From contig CACAWM010000002.1 in NCBI GenBank assembly GCA_902536205.1, positions 1 through 44,539 of the forward strand: a stretch of 44,539 bases of DNA, in the 5' to 3' direction. The notes under the pieces were generated by a model. The model ran no database searches. It was not told where the DNA came from and was given only the letters and a program-made list of their open reading frames with translations. The translations under genes were made by a program, and so were the position numbers. Origin of the DNA: an uncultured Pelagibacteraceae bacterium (GTDB taxonomy: Bacteria > Pseudomonadota > Alphaproteobacteria > Pelagibacterales > Pelagibacteraceae). Shown one piece after another: positions 39,651 to 44,539 of the stretch. The first letter of the stretch is position 1; each line of letters begins with the position of its first letter.

Positions 39651-40641
39651 CAATGCTTTTATTTTGATAAGCCTTAATGATTTTAGACACAAGAGGATGT
39701 CTTACGACATCGTTATGGTCAAACTCGATTACCTTAATTTCATTAAGATCCTTAAGTATGTTTTTTGATTTAATTAAACCAGAATCTCGTTTATTGATTA
39801 AGTCAACCTGACTTGGATCGCCATTTACAACTAGTTTTGAATTCTCACCTATTCTTGTTAAAAACATTTTAATTTGAGTTTCTGTAGCATTCTGTGCCTC
39901 GTCTAAAATAGCAAAACAATTTTTAAGTGTTCTGCCCCTCATAAAAGCTAGCGGGGCTATTTCTATTTCACCTGTCTCGATCTTTTTTTCTATTTTATCT
40001 GCACCGAAAAGTTCGTAAAGAGCGTCATACAAAGGTCTTAGATATGGATCAACTTTTTCTTTCATATCGCCTGGTAGAAATCCTAATTTTTCACCAGCTT
40101 CTACTGCGGGTCTTGACAAGATCACTCTATCAATTTTTTTCTCCATTAATAATGTTATTGCGACCGATACAGCCAAAAAACTCTTACCTGTTCCTGCAGG
40201 CCCAAGAGACATTACAATATCATTTTCTTTCAAAGCCTTTATATACTCTGATTGTTTTTCAGAACGAGCAATAACTGATTTTTTCGGAGTTTTTATTAAT
40301 TGTTTAAAACTTTTAATGTTAGAATTTTCAATCTCTAAATTTTTTTTCACAGACAGAACTATATCTTCTTTTTCAATTATATTCGTTAAGAAATATTTGT
40401 TTATCAAAAATTTAATTGCGTCGCAAAAAATCGCTATTTTTTCTTTATTTCCTTTACAAGTTATAGAATTACCTCTGAAATAAACATCTGTGTTAGTCAA
40501 TTTTGATAAATTTTTTAGATTCTGGTCGAATTGACCGACTATAGCCATTAACATTTCATTATCGTTTACTGATATGTTGACTGTTTCTTTATCAATTTTT
40601 TTAATAATTAAGTTTTGTTCTAATTTACTTATTTCAGACAT
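39637..40641 (-). CDS. ybeZ: PhoH-like ATPase (YbeZ)
   Basis: PhoH-family NTPase, 334 aa, that works with YbeY in rRNA processing. A KH-like N-terminal part precedes the ATPase with Walker A LGPAGTGKSFLAVS, the blocks RPAVEAGEKLGFLPGD, LRPLYDAL and MRGRTLKNCFAILDEAQNAT (Walker B), and GDPSQVDL. I chose the ATG at 40641 (MSEISKL), 4 bp after the miaB stop, over a GTG at 40656 inside miaB. Confidence 0.95.
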   Translation of the reverse strand: MSEISKLEQNLIIKKIDKETVNISVNDNEMLMAIVGQFDQNLKNLSKLTNTDVYFRGNSITCKGNKEKIAIFCDAIKFLINKYFLTNIIEKEDIVLSVKKNLEIENSNIKSFKQLIKTPKKSVIARSEKQSEYIKALKENDIVMSLGPAGTGKSFLAVSVAITLLMEKKIDRVILSRPAVEAGEKLGFLPGDMKEKVDPYLRPLYDALYELFGADKIEKKIETGEIEIAPLAFMRGRTLKNCFAILDEAQNATETQIKMFLTRIGENSKLVVNGDPSQVDLINKRDSGLIKSKNILKDLNEIKVIEFDHNDVVRHPLVSKIIKAYQNKSIDDKG

Positions 40642-40645
40642 TTTA

Positions 40646-41980
40646 TTAAGCGGCACAATTGGTTTGTTTTAAATTTGAGGTAATTTCACCGTACAATGTG
40701 TTTTGATTTCCATTTATAATTTTAACATTTCTTATTCTACCCTCTAAATTATCATCACTTTCGACAATAACTGAATTAAAATGTTCATCTCTTCCAAAAT
40801 ATCTATCTCCACTTTTCATCTTATTTTCAAATAAAACATTCACTGTTTTATTAATTAACTTTTTTCTATAATTATTTTTTATATCTTCTGCAATACTTTG
40901 AAATTCTATCAATCTATTTTTAGCCTCGCCATCATCTACTCTAGTCAAATCAAAAGCTGGTGTTCCTGGCCTTGGGCTAAACATGAACGAATAAGAGTTT
41001 ATAAAACCAACTTGATTTAATAATTTAACTGTATCTTTAAAATCCACATTTGTTTCACCCGGGTACCCGATTATAAAGTCACTAGAAAATTTTATTTCCG
41101 GCTTTACTTTTATAAGTTTTTTTAAAATCTCTAAATACTCTTCGACTGTGTGTTTTCTGTTCATTGCCTCTAATATTTTATTAGATCCACTTTGTACAGG
41201 CAGATGAATTAGTGGCATTAATTTTTTACAATTTTTATGCGCGTCCATTAAATCTTCTGTAAAATCCTTCGGATGTGACGTGGTATATCTAATTCTTTTT
41301 AAATCTTTAATTTTGGCAATTTCTAAAATCAAATCTGAAAGTTTATTTTTTTCAAAATTATATGCATTTACATTTTGTCCAAGTAAAATTATTTCTCTTG
41401 CACCATTTTCAACCAATTGATTTGTCTCTAAAACTAATTCTTTTATAGATCTTGAATATTCTGCTCCACGCGTGTAAGGAACAACGCAAAATTTACAAAA
41501 CTTATTACATCCTTCTTGAATTGTTAAAAATGAAGAAACTTTATTGTCAGTATTTTTTATGGAATTTAAGCTGTCAAATTTTTCGATAACATCAAACTCG
41601 GTTACATTGACAGGTGTTTTTTTTTTCTCCAATCTTAAAATCGTTTTGTTGATTTGATGATAGGACTGTGGACCTAAAACTGCATCAATATATTTTTCGT
41701 TTCTTAAAAGGATATTACCTTCTGCTTGAGCGACACAGCCAACAATTAATACAATTGGTTTGGGTTTGTTTCTAAATTTTTTTTTCAATCTTCCAATATC
41801 ATGGTAAACTTTGTCAGTTGCTTTTTCTCTGATGTGGCATGTGTTTAAAATATAACAATTAGCTTCGTTTATATCTTTAGTGGGTTCGTACTTAATCTTT
41901 TTAGTCAAATCAAAAATACGACTACTATCATACTCATTCATTTGACAACCAAATGTTTTGATGAAAATTTTTTTTTGCAA
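40646..41980 (-). CDS. miaB: tRNA-2-methylthio-N6-dimethylallyladenosine synthase MiaB
   Basis: Radical SAM methylthiotransferase modifying A37 of tRNAs, 444 aa. The N-terminal domain has TFGCQMNEYDS, NTCHIREKA and VGCVAQAEG, whose three cysteines hold the auxiliary cluster. The radical SAM site is GCNKFCKFCVVPYTRGAEYSR. A C-terminal TRAM domain ends the protein. The start is TTG at 41980, 1 base after the fur stop; an in-frame stop lies four codons upstream and the next ATG would remove the first cluster Cys, so TTG is needed. Confidence 0.97.
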   Translation of the reverse strand: MQKKIFIKTFGCQMNEYDSSRIFDLTKKIKYEPTKDINEANCYILNTCHIREKATDKVYHDIGRLKKKFRNKPKPIVLIVGCVAQAEGNILLRNEKYIDAVLGPQSYHQINKTILRLEKKKTPVNVTEFDVIEKFDSLNSIKNTDNKVSSFLTIQEGCNKFCKFCVVPYTRGAEYSRSIKELVLETNQLVENGAREIILLGQNVNAYNFEKNKLSDLILEIAKIKDLKRIRYTTSHPKDFTEDLMDAHKNCKKLMPLIHLPVQSGSNKILEAMNRKHTVEEYLEILKKLIKVKPEIKFSSDFIIGYPGETNVDFKDTVKLLNQVGFINSYSFMFSPRPGTPAFDLTRVDDGEAKNRLIEFQSIAEDIKNNYRKKLINKTVNVLFENKMKSGDRYFGRDEHFNSVIVESDDNLEGRIRNVKIINGNQNTLYGEITSNLKQTNCAA

Positions 41981-41981
41981 G

Positions 41982-42401
41982 TTATTTTTTTATTTTTGAA
42001 CCATATAGTTCTAGTTTATGATCTACGAGATTGTAACCTAATTTTTTTGCAATTTTTTTTTGTAATTCCTCTATGTCTTTATCAACAAATTCTACAATTT
42101 CCCCGCTATTAATATCTATAAGATGATTATGATCATCATTGATTTCATATCGCGCCTTCCCAGCTTTAAAATCATGTTTGATTAATATTCCAGCTTCTTC
42201 AAAAAGCTTTACTGTTCTATAAACTGTTGCAATACTAATTTTGTCATCTAAAGAAGAGACTCTTTTGTGCAGCTCATCTACGTCTGGGTGATCTTTTGAA
42301 CCATAGACTGCTTTTGACTCGGAAAGAACTTTAGCAATAGTTTTTCTTTGATCAGTAAGTCTAACACCTTTTTGTTGACATTTTTCTTCGATTGAATTCA
42401 T
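41982..42401 (-). CDS. fur: Fur-family metal regulator (Fur/Mur type)
   Basis: 139 aa winged-helix metalloregulator. The DNA-binding domain shows GVRLTDQRKTIAKVL and DKISIATVYRTVKLFEEAGIL; the metal-sensing part has RYEINDDHNHLIDINSGEIVEFVD, in which the common HHDHL is DDHNHL. The Cys-x2-Cys zinc pair is absent, as in alphaproteobacterial Fur/Mur proteins, which mostly answer to manganese. It lies 9 bp after tsaB, where alphaproteobacteria usually keep fur. With irr this gives two Fur-family regulators in the window. Confidence 0.92.
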   Translation of the reverse strand: MNSIEEKCQQKGVRLTDQRKTIAKVLSESKAVYGSKDHPDVDELHKRVSSLDDKISIATVYRTVKLFEEAGILIKHDFKAGKARYEINDDHNHLIDINSGEIVEFVDKDIEELQKKIAKKLGYNLVDHKLELYGSKIKK

Positions 42402-42410
42402 TGAATTAAT

Positions 42411-42794
42411 CTAACTTAAATATAAGGGTTTAATCAAATTTTTTTGTATTAAATTTTTTTTAATTAAAAGGTCAATATTAACAAGGCTAAATTGACTAAG
42501 ATCAGCATTATTATATCCATATAAATTAATATTTTTTGATATTTTTAATCCTTTTGCTACAGCTAAAGAAACTCTTATTGATGAAAAACTCCCAGGACCA
42601 TTATTAACAAGAGTTGAAAAACTTTGATTAATATTTACTTTGTATTTTTTTAGTAGATTTAATATGCTTATTACTAATTTATCATTATTATTTACTTTTT
42701 GATTAAAATCGTGAACATAAAAATCATTGTTAATTCTCAAACCAATTTTATCGTCTTTACCTATGCAATTTATAATTAAAAAGTCTTTTATCAT
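42411..42794 (-). CDS. tsaB: Half-length TsaB (t6A synthesis factor)
   Basis: Partner of TsaD in making the t6A modification of tRNAs. Recognised by FSTLVNNGPGSFSSIRVSLAVAKGL (usual GPGSFTGxRxG) and the closing IKPLYLS, which resembles the normal TsaB C-terminus. At 127 aa it is about half the usual 220-230: the second ASKHA lobe is essentially gone, yet the frame is clean, with no sign of a frameshift. rimI, usually next to tsaB, is absent. The ATG region overlaps the divergent deacetylase gene by 32 bp. Confidence 0.85.
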   Translation of the reverse strand: MIKDFLIINCIGKDDKIGLRINNDFYVHDFNQKVNNNDKLVISILNLLKKYKVNINQSFSTLVNNGPGSFSSIRVSLAVAKGLKISKNINLYGYNNADLSQFSLVNIDLLIKKNLIQKNLIKPLYLS

Positions 42795-43818
42795 AATTTT
42801 GTTTTTACCTATTTTAATTTTTCATAATAATTTGTATCCAAGTTCTAAAATTAATAACATTGAAGATTATGGTATCATATCTTTAATGTATCATAGATTT
42901 GAGGAAAACAAATACCCATCTACCAACATTAGAATTGATGATTTTAAAAAACACATCTCTATTATAGAAAATAATAATATTAAATTTATAAATCCAAATA
43001 ATTTTGAGGAGGAATTGAAAAATAATAAATTGCAGAGAAAAATCCTTTTGACTATTGATGATGGATTTTTATCATTTTATGAAAATGCCTGGCCTATTCT
43101 TAAAAAGAAAAAAATTCCATTTATTTTATTCGTAAGCACCCGGGAAGTTGGCGCGAATAATTATATGACTTGGGAGCAAATTAAAGAGTTAAGCAAGGAA
43201 AATTTTGTTGAGATTGGGAACCATAGTCATACACATGAATATTTAGTTGATGAAAGTAAAGAACTGATAGTAGAGGATATAAAAAAATCAATCTCAATTT
43301 TTAAAGAAAAATTAGGAAAAAATTCAGAATTTTTTTCTTATCCATTTGGTGAGTACAGTTTAGAATTTAAAGATATTATTGAATCTTTTGGATTTAAATA
43401 TGCCTTTGGACAACACTCCGGTGTAATGGATGAAACCAAAGATTTTTATGAATTACCAAGATATCCAATTAATGAAAAGTATGGCGAGTTAAAAAGATTC
43501 ACTTCTTTAACGAAAACATTACCTTTTAAATTTAAAAAAGTTTTACCTGAAGAAAGATATCTATTGTTAAGTAAAAACCCACCAAAAGTAAAAGTAGAAT
43601 TTTATGAAAATATCGAAAATCTTAAATCTGTTAATTGCTATTCTAACGAAGGAAATAGATGGAGGCAATCTAACATAGTATTTGAAGATGCAATTACTTT
43701 AAATATTAATATTGATGAAAAATTTATTGGTGAAAGAGGCAGGATTAATTGTTCCTTAAGAGATCCAAGTGGCTACTGGCGATGGTTAGGTATTCAATTT
43801 GTAATAAGTGAAAAATAA
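42763..43818 (+). CDS. Exported NodB-type polysaccharide deacetylase
   Basis: 351 aa from the ATG at 42763 (MQFIIKKSFIIILFLPILIF, a signal peptide or anchor); a longer reading begins at TTG 42727. NodB motifs are LLTIDDGFLSFYENAWPILKKKKIPFILFVS (motif 1 with two Asp), EIGNHSHTHEYL (motif 2, His-x3-His) and FFSYPFGEYSLEFKDIIESFGFKYAFG (motif 3). A C-terminal all-beta extension of about 100 residues (WRQSNIVFEDA through GYWRWLGIQFVI) is unassigned. It probably removes acetyl or formyl groups from an envelope glycan. Its 5' end overlaps the tsaB start antisense, and its stop is 2 bp from the next convergent gene. Confidence 0.85.
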   Translation: MQFIIKKSFIIILFLPILIFHNNLYPSSKINNIEDYGIISLMYHRFEENKYPSTNIRIDDFKKHISIIENNNIKFINPNNFEEELKNNKLQRKILLTIDDGFLSFYENAWPILKKKKIPFILFVSTREVGANNYMTWEQIKELSKENFVEIGNHSHTHEYLVDESKELIVEDIKKSISIFKEKLGKNSEFFSYPFGEYSLEFKDIIESFGFKYAFGQHSGVMDETKDFYELPRYPINEKYGELKRFTSLTKTLPFKFKKVLPEERYLLLSKNPPKVKVEFYENIENLKSVNCYSNEGNRWRQSNIVFEDAITLNINIDEKFIGERGRINCSLRDPSGYWRWLGIQFVISEK

Positions 43819-43819
43819 A

Positions 43820-44539
43820 TCAAGAAGTTAGCTCAATCTTTTTGATCGAATTAACTAATTTTACTGGCTCAAAATCTGTAAGTCTATTTTGTCTAATAAT
43901 CTGATTTAAAATTTTAGTATATTCAGATCCTGTTTGGGCATAGTTATTTAAAGTCTCCGTTAATTCCAGACCTGATATTTTTTTCTTTTTCTCTCTTAAA
44001 CTTGATCTTTTCTTTCTAAATTTTAAATAACTTTTATGCGTGTTGAGATTATTCTGATAAGCTTTTACCGAAGCTCTTAAAATTGGGAATTTTAAAATTT
44101 TATGATTTTTGTTACTTTCTCTGTCAAGTGGTGCAATACCTTGTCCGCTCCATGTCCATTGACCAAAAATAGCATTACCCTCTAAAGCAAATCTGGATGT
44201 TCCCCAACCACTTTCTTTCGCTGCCTGTGCCAACGCAATAGAAGTTGGTATAATATCCATTCTTAAAAGAAGTTCATTTATATTACCTTTTTTAACTTTA
44301 TATTCTAACAATTTTTGTCTAAGCCACTGTTTTTCTAAATCTGTAGTAAATTTTTTATCAGATAAGAGAATTAATTTTTTTCTATCAGCAATAATTCTCT
44401 CATTCTCAGCTACTATAAGTGGTAAAACTATTTTGATAAAAGTTTCCTTTTTAAGCTTTGTATTTTGTAAAGCATCTAAATCTCTTGGAAATTGAGTAAA
44501 GTAAATTGGCTTTACTAGTTTTTGCGATCGAACTTTGCC
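43820..44539 (-). CDS. Bax-like glucosaminidase-domain protein (N-terminus cut by window)
   Basis: At least 240 residues; I read the frame open from the stop at 43820 to the window end, so the start lies outside. The first visible part (PIYFTQFPRDLDALQNTKL, then KETFIKIVLPLIVAENERI) matches the Bax-like family. The glucosaminidase-type domain has SIALAQAAKESGWGTSRFALEGNAIFGQWTWSG with the catalytic Glu in AKESGWG, then LRASVKAYQNNLNTHKSYLKFR and LNNYAQTGSEYTKIL. It probably cleaves peptidoglycan glycan strands. It would be wrong to start it at the internal TTG at 44311, since conserved sequence continues upstream. Confidence 0.85.
   Translation of the reverse strand, partial: GKVRSQKLVKPIYFTQFPRDLDALQNTKLKKETFIKIVLPLIVAENERIIADRKKLILLSDKKFTTDLEKQWLRQKLLEYKVKKGNINELLLRMDIIPTSIALAQAAKESGWGTSRFALEGNAIFGQWTWSGQGIAPLDRESNKNHKILKFPILRASVKAYQNNLNTHKSYLKFRKKRSSLREKKKKISGLELTETLNNYAQTGSEYTKILNQIIRQNRLTDFEPVKLVNSIKKIELTS

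Noticed and set aside
43820..44311. A complete 163-aa glucosaminidase starting at TTG 44311
   Set aside because: The frame stays open to the window end and the upstream part carries family-like sequence, so this is an internal codon of a longer gene.

Overview
The window is a gene-dense, strongly AT-rich stretch of a bacterial chromosome. Most genes abut or overlap by a few bases, and no gene-free stretch exceeds about 215 bp. Gene content and order point to a streamlined alphaproteobacterium, most likely Pelagibacterales (SAR11) or a similar marine lineage. Markers are a ChvI-type regulator, a RegA/RegB (ActR/ActS) redox pair, an Irr-type Fur protein beside fabA-fabB-fabI, the order dnaA-rpsT-mutM-ubiE-ubiB-coaBC-dut, and the order tsaB-fur-miaB-phoH-ybeY-lnt-metK. 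This placement is inference; no rRNA is present. I found no tRNA, rRNA, CRISPR array, insertion sequence or phage gene.

Layout. 1-3280: the end of chvI and complete polA (both minus). 3323-4835: an exporter-type ABC ATPase without an adjacent permease, then the biotin transporter bioY (plus). 4838-11012: regA and regB, both on the minus strand, flank a plus-strand four-gene polyamine operon: ornithine decarboxylase, a deoxyhypusine-synthase-like SpeY, N-carbamoylputrescine amidase and agmatine deiminase. 11020-17111: gyrB, dnaN, dnaA, rpsT, mutM (minus; recF is absent between dnaN and gyrB). 17123-22222: ubiE, ubiB, coaBC, dut, moeB and an SH3-domain exported protein (plus). 22226-25704: a small DUF2061 membrane protein, an Asp/Asn-hydroxylase-like oxygenase coupled to katG, and irr (minus). 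25796-28295: fabA, fabB, fabI (plus). 28288-29937: a DUF2334 deacetylase-like gene and a GNAT-like gene. 29962-36386: nusA-infB-rbfA-rpsO-pnp (minus; rimP, ylxR and truB are not in their usual places). 36478-42794: tsaB-fur-miaB-phoH-ybeY-lnt-metK (minus; rimI and the hlyC/corC gene missing). 42763-44539: an exported NodB-type deacetylase (plus) and a Bax-like glucosaminidase running off the window (minus).

How it fits together. Two routes to putrescine (from ornithine and from agmatine) sit in one operon with SpeY, which probably turns putrescine into sym-homospermidine. Its position between the genes of a redox two-component system suggests possible redox control. The irr and katG upstream regions carry an almost identical 17-bp palindrome, a strong candidate Irr/PerR-like operator linking iron or haem status to peroxide defence. 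The rest is core replication, translation, fatty acid and quinone machinery, visibly trimmed: a half-length TsaB, a GyrB without the long insertion, and genes missing from otherwise canonical operons.
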